A DNA stretch of 64,000 bases from JASLZO01 sp965247995 (lineage in GTDB: Bacteria; Chloroflexota; Dehalococcoidia; UBA6926): NCBI GenBank assembly GCA_965247995.1, contig OZ252041.1, forward strand, positions 124,001 through 188,000, written 5' to 3'. The notes beneath the pieces are model-generated. The model had not been told where the DNA came from. It saw only the letters and a program-made list of their open reading frames with translations, and ran no database searches. The translations under genes were made by a program, and so were the position numbers. Below are positions 35,483 through 44,678 of the stretch, piece after piece; position 1 is the stretch's first letter, and each line of letters begins with the position of its first letter.

Positions 35483-36949
35483 TCACAACGCCGGCCGCTG
35501 GAGATGCCAGTCGGTCGCCTGCTCGTAGGCATAGGCGGCTCGAAGAATCGTTTCCTCCCCGAGCGAGGGCCCGATCAGTTGCAGCCCGATCGGAAGACCT
35601 TGAGGCGTCTGTCCGCAGGGAATGCTGATCGCAGGAACGCCGGCGATGTTGACGGGGATCGTGCAGGTATCGCTCATGTACATTGCAACCGGGTCATGGA
35701 CCTTCTCGCCGATGCGGAATGGAGCCGTCGGTGACGTAGGGGTGAGGAGCACGTCGTAACGCGTAAACGCTTCCTCGAACTCCCGCCTGATGAGCGTGCG
35801 CACCTGCTGCGCCTTCCGGTAATACGCATCGTAGTACCCCGCGGACAGCGCGTGGGTCCCAAGGAAGATGCGACGCTTCACCTCTGGACCGAAGCCCGCT
35901 TGCCGGGTCTCCTCCATGCCGTCCCATATCGTGCCCTGCCCGTCCCACGAGTACCCATACTTGACGCCGTCATACCGAGCAAGATTGGAGGACGCTTCCG
36001 ACGGGGCGAGGATGTAATATACGGCCAAAGCGTACTTGGTCGACGGCAGTGAGGCGTCCCAGTCGATCCGAGCCCCCGCGTCCTCGAGCACCCGTGCTGC
36101 CGATCGCACTGCGTCCAAGACCGCGGGTTCCATGCTGTCGCCCATCATCTCGCGTACGACCCCGACCCGGAGGCCGGCGACACCTTCCCCCAGACGCCTC
36201 GCGTAGTCCGGACGCTCTCGTTTGATTGACGTCGAGTCGGCAGGATCGTATCCACCGATAGCATTCATGATCAACGCGCAGTCCATGACATCCGTGGTCA
36301 GCGGACCGATTTGGTCGAGCGAAGACGCAAAAGCTACAAGTCCATACCGGCTGACAGACCCGTACGTTGGTTTAAGCCCCACGACACCACAGAACGATGC
36401 CGGTTGCCTGATCGAACCCCCGGTGTCCGAGCCAAGGGCAAATAGTCCTTCGCCGGCCGCCACCGCCGCCGCGGACCCGCCCGAAGAACCTCCCGGGACG
36501 TACTCCAGTCCCCACGGGTTCCGCGTCGTGTGGAACGCGGAGTTTTCGGTCGACGAGCCCATGGCGAACTCGTCCATGTTCGATTTCCCAACGATGACCG
36601 CTCCACCGTCGATGAGCCGTTGCACCGCGGTCCCCGTATACGGCGGGACGAAGTTCTCCAGAATCCGAGATGAGCACGTCGTACGGATTCCGGCCAGACA
36701 CATGTTGTCCTTCACGACTCCGGGTATCCCAGTCAACGGCCCCGCTTCGCCAGCGCCAATCTTCGCGTCCGACGCAACCGCTTGAGCTAACGCCAGGTCT
36801 TCAGTGACGGTCACGAAAGCGCCCACGCGCCCATCCACGGCATTAATCCGGTCCAATACCGCTCGGGTCAGTTCGACCGACGAAATGTCTTTCTTCGCGA
36901 GCAGCTCGGACGCGGCATGCACCGTCAATCCGTTAGGCAGGTCCACCAT
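35483..36949 (-). CDS. gatA: Asp/Glu-tRNA amidotransferase subunit A
   Basis: 488 aa amidase subunit releasing ammonia from glutamine for Gln-tRNA or Asn-tRNA synthesis. Catalytic Ser-cisSer-Lys elements: GIPGVVKDNMC (Lys), VPGGSSGGSAAAV (Ser pair) and GSDTGGSIRQPASFCGVVGLKPTYG. The start is ATG 36949 (MVDLPNGL), matching the family N-terminus; the frame is open to 37000. gatC lies 68 bp upstream. No gatB in the window. Confidence 0.95.
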   Translation of the reverse strand: MVDLPNGLTVHAASELLAKKDISSVELTRAVLDRINAVDGRVGAFVTVTEDLALAQAVASDAKIGAGEAGPLTGIPGVVKDNMCLAGIRTTCSSRILENFVPPYTGTAVQRLIDGGAVIVGKSNMDEFAMGSSTENSAFHTTRNPWGLEYVPGGSSGGSAAAVAAGEGLFALGSDTGGSIRQPASFCGVVGLKPTYGSVSRYGLVAFASSLDQIGPLTTDVMDCALIMNAIGGYDPADSTSIKRERPDYARRLGEGVAGLRVGVVREMMGDSMEPAVLDAVRSAARVLEDAGARIDWDASLPSTKYALAVYYILAPSEASSNLARYDGVKYGYSWDGQGTIWDGMEETRQAGFGPEVKRRIFLGTHALSAGYYDAYYRKAQQVRTLIRREFEEAFTRYDVLLTPTSPTAPFRIGEKVHDPVAMYMSDTCTIPVNIAGVPAISIPCGQTPQGLPIGLQLIGPSLGEETILRAAYAYEQATDWHLQRPAL

Positions 36950-37017
36950 ACCGACGATGCTACCAGAGAGGTACGGCCTAGATTGACTCCACGGACACAC
37001 CAGACAGTGCCGGCGCC

Positions 37018-37326
37018 CTACTCGTCGAAAACCCCACGAACCCGAACGTACCCCTCTTGAGACGACGGAGCATTCCGCAGTACATCTTCGCGCGGGTTTG
37101 AAGGCCGCGGATCATCATCACGGAACACGTTCGTGACCTCAATCGCGTGCCCTGTGGGTTCGATATCGTCTGTATCGACTTCCTGCAGGACCTCGAAATT
37201 CTCGAGAATCGTCGTCAGTTCGCCGCGCATCTGTTCCAAGTCGTCTTCGCTTGCCCCTACGCGGGCCAGCAACGAAAGGTGTCGAACATCGTCGACCGTC
37301 AGCTCAGGCTTGTCGTTCGTTGCCAT
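37018..37326 (-). CDS. gatC: Asp/Glu-tRNA amidotransferase subunit C
   Basis: 102 aa, normal GatC length. LTVDDVRHLSLLARVGASEDDLEQMRGELTTILENF is the typical helical N-terminus that wraps GatA; DTDDIEPTGHAIEVTNVFRDDDPRPS is the conserved linker. Between rarA and gatA on the same strand. Confidence 0.95.
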   Translation of the reverse strand: MATNDKPELTVDDVRHLSLLARVGASEDDLEQMRGELTTILENFEVLQEVDTDDIEPTGHAIEVTNVFRDDDPRPSNPREDVLRNAPSSQEGYVRVRGVFDE

Positions 37327-37359
37327 CCACCATCCCTTTCGTTGCGAGAATAGACGCTT

Positions 37360-38751
37360 CTACTCCGACAGTGAGTCGCGCTCAACGTCGTCAGTCCCCT
37401 CCAGCGTCCGTGGCTCTCGCTTGTCCGATTCGTCCCACTTCTCGCCAAACCAACGCTCGAGTCTCTCCTTGATCACGCGCTCAGCGCCAAGATCGCCCGG
37501 GAAGTAGTATCGATTCCCGTCCAAGTGTTCCGGGCGGCTCTTCTGGTCCACGAAATGGCCGGGTGCATCGTGCGGGTACGTGTATCCCTCGCCGTACCCC
37601 ATCCGCTCCATGAGCGGGTGCCCAGCGTTTCGCAGATGAAGCGGGACGGGTTCCGCGCGCGTAGTTCTAACGTCCTCGCGCGCCCGGAGGTATGCCTGGT
37701 AGGCCGAGTTGCTCTTTGGCGCTGCAGCCAGGTACACGCATGTCTCGGCCATCGGAAGGTACCCTTCCGGCATTCCCACGAAATGCACGGCCTGTTGACA
37801 AGCCGTCGCCAGGTTCAACGCGAGCGGGTCAGCGAGCCCCACATCCTCAGCCGCGAATACCACCATCCTCCTCACAACATACAGCGGATCCTCTCCTCCT
37901 TCTAGAATCCGCGCCATCCAGTACAACGATGCATCTGGGTCGGATGCCCGCATCGACTTGATGAACGCGGAGATCAGATTGAAGTGCTCCTCTCCGCCTT
38001 TGTCGTAGAGCAGTGCGCGATGCTGGAGCGCATCCTCGATAGCGTTTAAGTCCACGCGCCGTGTCCCGTCATTGTCGGGATTCGTAGCCGACGCGGCCAC
38101 CTCCAACGCGGTCAGCGCCACCCTTGCGTCCCCGTTTGAGAGTCGGACGAGTGCTTCTTCCGCGTCGGCCGCTAGTTGCACAGCCAGCGGTCCGATTCCC
38201 CGCTTCTGGTCTCCGAGGGCCCGGTCCACCAACTGTTTGACTTGCTCGTCCGTGAGCGGATGCAGGCTATAGACTCGGCTCCGCGAGAGCAGCGGCGCGA
38301 CGACCTCAAATGCAGGGTTCTCGGTCGTCGCACCGATCAACGTCACCGTCCCATCCTCGACATGCGGCAATACCACGTCTTGCTGCGCCTTATTGAACCG
38401 GTGGATCTCGTCGATGAACAGGATCGTCCGCTGGCCATTCATCGCCCTGCGCTCCCGTGCGTCGTTGATCGCCGCTCGGAGGTCAGCCACGCCGGAGCCG
38501 ACAGCGCTTATCGGTGCAAAGTAGGCGCTCGTCATCTGCGCCACGATCCGCGCCAGCGTGGTTTTGCCGCTTCCCGGCGGGCCCCATAGCACCATCGACG
38601 GCACTTGGTCCGCCTCGAGCGACCGTCGGAGAACATGATCTGGCCCAACGATGTGATCTTGACCCACGAACTCATCCAGGGTCCTCGGCCGCATCCGGGC
38701 CGCGAGCGGCGCTTCCCGCTCCGTTCTTTCGCGGCTCCCTTGCTCAAACAT
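37360..38751 (-). CDS. rarA: Replication-associated recombination protein A (RarA/MgsA)
   Basis: 463 aa AAA ATPase acting at stalled replication forks, related to clamp loaders. PLAARMRPRTLDEFVGQDHI near residue 15 is the family start; Walker A GPPGSGKT, Walker B ILFIDEIHRFNKAQQD, sensor 1 GATTENPAF, and the C-terminal tetramerisation region (GHPLMERMGYGEGYTYPHDAPGHF). ATG 38751 fits the family N-terminus. An alternative ATG at 38886 has a better SD (GGGAG) and would add 45 residues including CGKCRNLYWRP, a possible zinc motif. Head of the rarA-gatCA operon. Confidence 0.92.
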   Translation of the reverse strand: MFEQGSRERTEREAPLAARMRPRTLDEFVGQDHIVGPDHVLRRSLEADQVPSMVLWGPPGSGKTTLARIVAQMTSAYFAPISAVGSGVADLRAAINDARERRAMNGQRTILFIDEIHRFNKAQQDVVLPHVEDGTVTLIGATTENPAFEVVAPLLSRSRVYSLHPLTDEQVKQLVDRALGDQKRGIGPLAVQLAADAEEALVRLSNGDARVALTALEVAASATNPDNDGTRRVDLNAIEDALQHRALLYDKGGEEHFNLISAFIKSMRASDPDASLYWMARILEGGEDPLYVVRRMVVFAAEDVGLADPLALNLATACQQAVHFVGMPEGYLPMAETCVYLAAAPKSNSAYQAYLRAREDVRTTRAEPVPLHLRNAGHPLMERMGYGEGYTYPHDAPGHFVDQKSRPEHLDGNRYYFPGDLGAERVIKERLERWFGEKWDESDKREPRTLEGTDDVERDSLSE

Positions 38752-38967
38752 GTCCGGACCACGTTGGCCCGACCCGCCCCTGGACCGCATCCGCGTTTGG
38801 CCTTCTCTCCCTCGTTCGAGGCCCACTCGCATCGGCCGCCAGTATAAGTTCCGACACTTGCCGCAACGTTGCGCTGTGGGCCCCATGCGAACACTCCCAA
38901 CGCGAGGCTTGGTTGGTAGAATCAGGTCTCGGCTGATCCAAACCCGCTGCCGAAGAGAGGCATCCGC

Positions 38968-41193
38968 ATGACCACAGGAACATCGGTTGTAGGCCAGTCC
39001 ACTCGGAGAGTCGAAGGTCCGGAGAAGGTCACCGGCAGCGCACGGTACGGAATGGATGCGTTCGATCGCAACGCGCTCTGGTGCCGGATCCTCCGCAGCC
39101 CCTTCCCTCACGCCAAGATCGTCAGCATCGATGCTTCTGCCGCACGGAACGTCCCGGGCGTGCACGCCGTCCTGACAGGCGAAGACGTCCAAGGACTGCG
39201 CACAGGAAGCATGGAGTGGAAAGACGAGCCACTCCTTACCTGGGACCGTGTGCGTCTGGTGGGCGACAAGATTGCAGCGGTGGCAGCGGACGACGAAGAT
39301 ACGGCTCTTTATGCCCTAAGCCTTATCGAGGTGGAGTACGAAGAGCTGCCGGTGTTGACGGATGCCGTGGAAGCGGCCAAACCGGGAGCTCCAATCCTCC
39401 ACCCGGAATTCAACGAGTACGTGGGTGTGACGCCCATGTCAGAACCGAGCAACGTGTACCTCCGGCTTCATCACGAGAAAGGTGATGTCGCAGCAGGGTT
39501 TGCCGAAGCCGACGTGGTCGTCGAGGAAACGTACAAAACTCCTCTCCAACACCAGGGATACCTGGAACCCCATGCATGTTTGGTCGAGTCGCATCCAGAC
39601 GGCAGCCTCCAGGTTTGGGTATCGAGCCAGTCCCCTTCTGGAGTGCGCGGGGAGGTCGCGCGACTGCTGAACGTCGACCCCGAGAAGATAACTATCAACT
39701 TCTCCTACATCGGTGGTTCGTTCGGGGGAAAGGCTGACGGCACAGGAGTCGCTCTCTGCGCCCTCCTCAGTGAGCGCGCCGGCCGCCCGGTGAAGTTCGT
39801 CATGGACTATGACGAAGAGTTCCAGAACATGGCGATGCGCCACCCGGCCACGATGCGGATCAAGGCCGGCGCCAATCGTGATGGCTCCATTACCGCGTGG
39901 GAAGCGGAAATCCACCTCGCCGGCGGCGCCTACGCTGCCTACGCTCCCGTCCCGATGGGTCTGCAAGGAATCATGGAAATCGTTGGGCCGTACCGCATCG
40001 AGAACGTGAAGATCGACTCGGCTCAGGTTTATACGAACACGTCGCCGTGCAGCTTCGCGCGAGCCCCTGGCCACGTTCAGTCCATCTTCGCCGGTGAGTC
40101 ACATATGGATGTGCTGGCTCGGGCCCTCGATATCTCGCCATTGGACTTCCGACTGCGGAACATCGTCCACGACGGGGACGACCTGCCGAATGGGCATCAC
40201 TTCCAGGACCTCCGTGTCGAAGAGACCGTGCGCGCTGCAGTCGATACGTCCGGGTATGAGGAACCTAAGGCTGCGAGTATTGGCCGGGGCATTGCCGTGG
40301 GAAGCCACAGCCAGATCGGTGGGGACGCGCACGTCCGCGTGTTGGTCCATGAGGATGGCCGCATTGAGGCGGGGTTGCCCACGTTCGACCCGGGTGTCGG
40401 GACGCATACGACCGTGGCGCAGGTTGTCGCGGAAGAACTCGATGTGCCCGTCGAGCGGGTCGATGTTGTCGGATGGTCGACAGACAAAGGGCCGTTCGAC
40501 TTCGGAGTCGGCGGGAGCCGCGGTGCTCGGATGTACACGACCGCCAGCTATGGCGCCGCGCAAGAAGTCAAGGGAAACCTCCGACGGTTGGCCGCAGAGT
40601 TCCTTGGTTGGTCCGAGGAGGGGATAACCCTACAGGGGGGAGCGGTGGTAAATGCCGCGAACGACGAACGGGTCCCGCTGGAGCAGATCGCAGCGCGCGC
40701 AGGTTCGCCGATTACCGGCGAGAACTCCTCCGTCGAGGGGTTCGACAGCCCTTGGACGTCGTTCGCCACACACATCGCAGAGGTCTCGGTCGATCCCGAG
40801 ACCGCTGAAGTAGAACTGATCACCTACACCGCCGTACACGAGACGGGCAGAATCCTGAACCCCGTCGGTTTCCACGGTCAGGTCGAGGGGGGGATCGTCC
40901 AAGCTATAGGTGGTTCGCTGATGGAGGGACTCTTCTACGACGAGAGCGGAAGGGTGATAAACCCCTCGTTTGCGGATATGAAGATCCCGACGTCTCCGGA
41001 CGTTCCGGCGTTGAAAACCGTGATTCTCGAATCTGACGCAGGGCACGGTCCATATAAAGTCCGGGGCATCGGCGAGCACTCCAATATCATGGCGGCAGCG
41101 GCGATCGCGAATGCTGTCGCGGATGCCACTGGTGGCACTCGAGTAACCGATCTCCCGATTACGACCGAGAAGATCTATCGCGCCGGCCGCTGA
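38968..41193 (+). CDS. Xanthine dehydrogenase-family molybdopterin-binding subunit (paralog 1)
   Basis: 741 aa molybdenum hydroxylase large subunit (CoxL/XdhB type). N-terminal VEGPEKVTGSARYGMD, Moco-contact loops YIGGSFGGKAD and GVGGSRGAR, SPCSFARAPGH at the position of the active-site Arg loop, and VRGIGEHSN with the catalytic Glu near residue 698. No FAD (CoxM) or 2Fe-2S (CoxS) subunit gene is adjacent. SFARAPG is neither the AYRCSFR of form I CO dehydrogenase nor the usual AFRGFG, so the substrate is open. Followed after 109 bp by a probable selenoprotein gene. Paralog of 54320-56584. Confidence 0.92.
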   Translation: MTTGTSVVGQSTRRVEGPEKVTGSARYGMDAFDRNALWCRILRSPFPHAKIVSIDASAARNVPGVHAVLTGEDVQGLRTGSMEWKDEPLLTWDRVRLVGDKIAAVAADDEDTALYALSLIEVEYEELPVLTDAVEAAKPGAPILHPEFNEYVGVTPMSEPSNVYLRLHHEKGDVAAGFAEADVVVEETYKTPLQHQGYLEPHACLVESHPDGSLQVWVSSQSPSGVRGEVARLLNVDPEKITINFSYIGGSFGGKADGTGVALCALLSERAGRPVKFVMDYDEEFQNMAMRHPATMRIKAGANRDGSITAWEAEIHLAGGAYAAYAPVPMGLQGIMEIVGPYRIENVKIDSAQVYTNTSPCSFARAPGHVQSIFAGESHMDVLARALDISPLDFRLRNIVHDGDDLPNGHHFQDLRVEETVRAAVDTSGYEEPKAASIGRGIAVGSHSQIGGDAHVRVLVHEDGRIEAGLPTFDPGVGTHTTVAQVVAEELDVPVERVDVVGWSTDKGPFDFGVGGSRGARMYTTASYGAAQEVKGNLRRLAAEFLGWSEEGITLQGGAVVNAANDERVPLEQIAARAGSPITGENSSVEGFDSPWTSFATHIAEVSVDPETAEVELITYTAVHETGRILNPVGFHGQVEGGIVQAIGGSLMEGLFYDESGRVINPSFADMKIPTSPDVPALKTVILESDAGHGPYKVRGIGEHSNIMAAAAIANAVADATGGTRVTDLPITTEKIYRAGR

Positions 41194-41302
41194 TCCCGAG
41201 CGAATCCTCACTGCGGCGAGCAGCGCGTCCGCACTGCTCCGCGCAAGACCCTCGGTGTTGACCCTAGCGGCTGACCGCGAAGGCGAGTATTGAGGAGATG
41301 AA

Positions 41303-42244
41303 ATGCCGCTTGAAATGATCGACCTCGCCAAGAGGCTCCCAACAATGGCGTTCTCCAAAATCGGCGCCGCCGCGGGACTGAGCGACGAGGAAGGCCTTGA
41401 GTTCATGCAGGGACTGTTTCGGTCAGCGGTGATGTCCAAGGACGACGGTGATTGGTCCCGCGTCGAGAACTTCCTCGATCAGTGGGAGAGCAAGCTCATT
41501 CGCCGTTCCAGCCCGAGCGCCCTCCGATTTGGCGACGCACCTTGGCACCCGTTCCAAGGGTCTCTGAGTGGGGCGAAGGTGGCGCTAATCGGCACCGGCG
41601 GAATCTACATTGGCGGCGAACAGGACCGGTTCGACACCGATGGGGATGCGTCGTTCAGGCAAATCCCATCGTCCACGCCGGCTGCGAGGTTGAAGATCTC
41701 GCACACTCACTACGACACCAGTGGCGCGGAGGCCGACCCAAACGTTGTGTTCCCAGTTGACCGCCTCCGCGAGATGGAAGCAGATGGGGTCATTGGATCC
41801 CTTGCTGACACCGCGTACGGTTTCATGGGGTACATCGTCCGCGACCACGTCCAGACGCTGATCACCGAAACGGCGCCAGAGGTCGCTCGTCGTTTGGCGG
41901 AGGACCGCGTCGATGCCGCGCTCATCGGCACCACATGACCCGTTTGCAATCAGTCTGGTGGACTGATCGCACGCGCGTTGGAGTCGCAGGGGATCAGCAC
42001 GGTTGTGGTCAATCAAGGCCTCCAACAACCGGAGCGGATCAAACCACCCCGGGCGCTCTTTCTGAAATACCCATACGGTCAACCTTTTGGGCAGCCTCAC
42101 GACAAGGACCAGCAGCGAGTACTCGTCGAAGATGCCCTACGCCTGTTGGAGACGGCCCGCGAGCCGGGAACGATCACTCACGCCCCGTACCGTTGGCGCC
42201 GCGAGGACTTCGCCTCGATCCGGCTCGAGCGGCAAGCGCGTTGA
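41303..42244 (+). CDS. Probable selenoprotein, GrdB/PrdB-like reductase family, with in-frame UGA
   Basis: A 313-residue frame interrupted once, by TGA at 41936-41938 (codon 212). The upstream part has family features (ISHTHYDTSGAEADPNVVFPVDRLREM, GVIGSLADTAYGFMGYIV). After the TGA the same frame continues PVCNQSGGLIARALES and runs to a real TGA at 42242, ending in the family-like KPPRALFLKYPYGQPFGQP. Reading the TGA as selenocysteine gives a UPVC redox motif exactly where relatives of glycine/betaine/proline reductase subunit B carry UxxC or CxxC. A hairpin fitting a bacterial SECIS follows at 41945-41971. GAGGAG lies 5 nt before ATG 41303. Probably a thiol/selenol reductase; substrate unknown. 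The alternative is a Cys-to-stop mutation. Confidence 0.85.
41945..41971 (+). promoter_or_regulatory. Bacterial SECIS-like hairpin
   Basis: Just after the in-frame TGA: ATCAGTC (41949-41955) pairs perfectly with GACTGAT (41961-41967) around the loop TGGTG, and TGC/GCA (41945-41947, 41969-41971) extends the stem past one A-C mismatch. The apical loop begins 17 nt after the UGA, has 5 nt and a G in the second position, which fits the described bSECIS pattern (16-37 nt spacing, G among the first two loop bases). Would recruit SelB. Confidence 0.75.
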
Positions 42245-42274
42245 CCTTGAACGAAAGGTAGTGTCCAATGGCGC

Positions 42275-42493
42275 ATGCGACTAGTTGCCGCCGAGCGCCT
42301 CGAACCAAAGCGAGTGTTCCGCTGTGTCAAGTGTGACCCGCCTAGCAAGAAGCGCGGCGTCCTCCGCCGTTATCTGTTTCGGTTCGAGTCGGACACGCCA
42401 GGATTGTCAGGGTACTACTGCCTGCCCTGCGCCTCCGGATTCACCGGCCGCTCCCAGTGGGCGATGGGCCGCGAGCTCGACGCCACCGTGTGA
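42275..42493 (+). CDS. Small paired-CxxC protein
   Basis: 72 aa. FRCVKCDPPSKKRG and YYCLPCASG give two CxxC knuckles 31 residues apart, consistent with one zinc ribbon, with a basic segment (KKRGVLRRYLFRF) between. Starts 30 bp after the selenoprotein stop on the same strand. I do not recognise the family. The Cys pairing and position argue for a real gene, but the coding evidence is limited. Confidence 0.55.
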   Translation: MRLVAAERLEPKRVFRCVKCDPPSKKRGVLRRYLFRFESDTPGLSGYYCLPCASGFTGRSQWAMGRELDATV

Positions 42494-42566
42494 TTGACAC
42501 GCTGGGCCCGACCCGGCCCGGTGTTCCTCCTGGCCACGGACCTTGCGTCCGTACCGGAATCGCTGC

Positions 42567-43499
42567 TTACCACCAATGCGTCTCATCCAGCGTCTTCAAC
42601 CTCGCCTCTGCCGCGTCCCACGGCCGGGCGGGCAGGTACTTCCATGCGCCATCCGCGAACACAACGACGATGTTCCCTCGGTCCATCTCGTCCGCCAACC
42701 GCAGCGCGACGTTGAGCGTTGCCCCCGAGGAAATCCCAGCCAGCACGCCCTCCCTCTCCACCACTTGGCGGGCGGCGCCGATGGCGGTCGCACTGTCGAC
42801 GAGGAAACGACCGTCCAGTTGGTCGAGATCGAGCAACGGTGGGGTGAACCCTTCCTCCATGCTGCGAAGACCCTGCACCCGTTCGCCGGGCCGGGGTTCG
42901 ACGCCGATGATCCGGACGTCGCGGTTCGTCTCTCGTAAGCGCCGGCCAACTCCCATAATGGTTCCACCGGTGCCGATCCCCGCCACAAACACGTCGACGT
43001 TCGGGAGCGACACCGTGATCTCCATTCCCGTCGTCGCATAGTGTGTTTCGGCATTGATCTGGTCGGTGAACTGACTCAACGCGTACGCGTTGCCGTCCTG
43101 AGTCAACTGGCGGGCCGCCTCGATTGCCCCTTCCATGCCTAACGCACCATCGGTCCACGTCACGTCTGCCCCGTACAGCAGCAGCACGTCCACCACGCTC
43201 GGCGCCACGTTTTGCGGGATACACACGCGGACTGGATAGCCTTTCCGGCGGCCGATCATGGCCAGTGCTATCGCAGTGTTCCCACTGCTGGCCTCGACGA
43301 TCGGGGTGCCGGGTGTCAGATCGCCCCGTTGTTCGGCGGCCTCGACCATGCCCAGAACAATCCGGTCCTTGATACTGCCAGTCGGGTTCTGTCCTTCTAA
43401 CTTGGCATAGATCCGCACTCGAGGGTTCTGGGAAACCGCCGACAGCTCAACCAGCGGCGTTCCGCCGACAATGCCCAATGGACCACTATGAAGTGTCAC
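42567..43499 (-). CDS. cysM: Cysteine synthase, CysM/CysK type
   Basis: 310 aa PLP enzyme forming cysteine from O-acetylserine (or O-phosphoserine) and sulfide or thiosulfate. GGTPLVELSAVS, Schiff-base Lys in NPTGSIKDR, ASSGNTAIALAM substrate loop, GIGTGGTIMGV phosphate loop and AGISSGAT. Sequence details (EGQNPTGSIKDR, long C-terminal tail) place it nearer CysM-like enzymes. Monocistronic; the end is convergent with the small CxxC gene. Confidence 0.9.
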   Translation of the reverse strand: MTLHSGPLGIVGGTPLVELSAVSQNPRVRIYAKLEGQNPTGSIKDRIVLGMVEAAEQRGDLTPGTPIVEASSGNTAIALAMIGRRKGYPVRVCIPQNVAPSVVDVLLLYGADVTWTDGALGMEGAIEAARQLTQDGNAYALSQFTDQINAETHYATTGMEITVSLPNVDVFVAGIGTGGTIMGVGRRLRETNRDVRIIGVEPRPGERVQGLRSMEEGFTPPLLDLDQLDGRFLVDSATAIGAARQVVEREGVLAGISSGATLNVALRLADEMDRGNIVVVFADGAWKYLPARPWDAAEARLKTLDETHWW

Positions 43500-43559
43500 G
43501 GAATCCCAGCCTTCACCCCGCGGAGCTTGCGGACACCCATGAACCGTACCGGTGCTCCG

Positions 43560-44678
43560 TCAGTACTCCTGGAAGAGTTTCCCCCAGTCCGTCTCCAGCG
43601 CCTTCTTTGCGCGGCGTCGCCCGATCGCGTTGTACCAGAATCCATTGAAGTACAGGTTCGAGGCCATGTACGACCATGGAGCAATCACCGTGCGCAAGAG
43701 CATCCGCTCCAATGGTTTCAGCGGGCCCCAGTAGATCAACTTCTGACCGCGGCTCGCGAAGGTCTCCTCGGAAGCATTCAACCGCCAGTCGACACCGCTG
43801 ATGTCCTCACCCACGACTTCGATCTCGCGTGGATCGCCGACCCCGAGACCGGCCTCGTGCGCCATCCTGATGAACTTCACGGACAGTGGATCGATCCCCA
43901 TCATCTTTGCCGAGATCGCGTCGATCGCCACTTGATCGGCGGACGCGAGCATCACGTTCTTGGTCTGCCAGCGCATCGCACGCGGGCCTGGCCCATCACC
44001 GACGAACGTGCCGTCCATCACGGCGAACAACCCCGGGTGGATCTCTTTCTGAATCGCCAAGAGGTCGACTAGCGTTTCGTGAATGACCGAGTGGGTCCAA
44101 TGGCGCTTGTGGTTCAGCAAACCTCCGAAAGCGTTTTTCATCGCGCCGGTCATCGTCGTGAAGACGTGCGTCTTCATGGTCGGCAGATGGACGATGTTCT
44201 TCCCTGGGAACATGGCGGGAATCGTGAGACCCTCGGGGAAAATGTCCCCCAGCACGCGCATGGGAGACCGTGGCTCGAACCGCACCCATTCCTCGTCTTC
44301 GAGATGCACATTTCGGACCGCGTGTTTTTGGACAACAGGAAGGTGTTTGTTCTTCACCTCGCCAACCCGCGCATCCACAACGACTGTGCCGTTGTGACAG
44401 GCGATCAGTTCGGGATAGCCAGCGTCGCGTAGTTCACGGATCACGCCGTCCAATTGCCATGGAGTCGTGGATACGGCGGGGTACCACAGTTGCCACGAAA
44501 CGTTGATCTTCAGGAGCGTCGGCGCTGATGGCGCCAATGCCTGTTGGTATCCCGCAAGACGCATGGCTTTGGCGGTGTCATCCAGAACGGTCTCTGGTCC
44601 CGTCGCAACGACTGCGACCTTCGGGCGAACTGATCGGGTGGCGCCCTGTTCGGCTGGCGCCGAAGCTACGTCCGTCAC
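43560..44678 (-). CDS. DUF362 domain protein
   Basis: 372 aa. Motifs of the DUF362 family: LLKINVSW near the N-terminus, NIVHLPTMKTHVFTTMTGAMKNAFGGLLN in the middle, and ADQVAIDAISAKMMGIDP. Several members bind an iron-sulfur cluster or act on radical-related substrates, but no ferredoxin CxxCxxC motif is present here. The GTG start at 44678 overlaps the transketolase stop by 4 bp (GTGA); the frame remains open into transketolase but those residues are shadow. Function unknown; coupling to transketolase suggests co-expression. Confidence 0.8.
   Translation of the reverse strand: MTDVASAPAEQGATRSVRPKVAVVATGPETVLDDTAKAMRLAGYQQALAPSAPTLLKINVSWQLWYPAVSTTPWQLDGVIRELRDAGYPELIACHNGTVVVDARVGEVKNKHLPVVQKHAVRNVHLEDEEWVRFEPRSPMRVLGDIFPEGLTIPAMFPGKNIVHLPTMKTHVFTTMTGAMKNAFGGLLNHKRHWTHSVIHETLVDLLAIQKEIHPGLFAVMDGTFVGDGPGPRAMRWQTKNVMLASADQVAIDAISAKMMGIDPLSVKFIRMAHEAGLGVGDPREIEVVGEDISGVDWRLNASEETFASRGQKLIYWGPLKPLERMLLRTVIAPWSYMASNLYFNGFWYNAIGRRRAKKALETDWGKLFQEY

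Noticed and set aside
38887..39192. Far upstream extension of rarA
   Set aside because: Runs antiparallel into the molybdenum hydroxylase gene and has no RarA similarity.
42268..42336. ATG at 42268 as start of a small gene
   Set aside because: Frame stops after 22 codons; the paired-CxxC frame begins at 42275.
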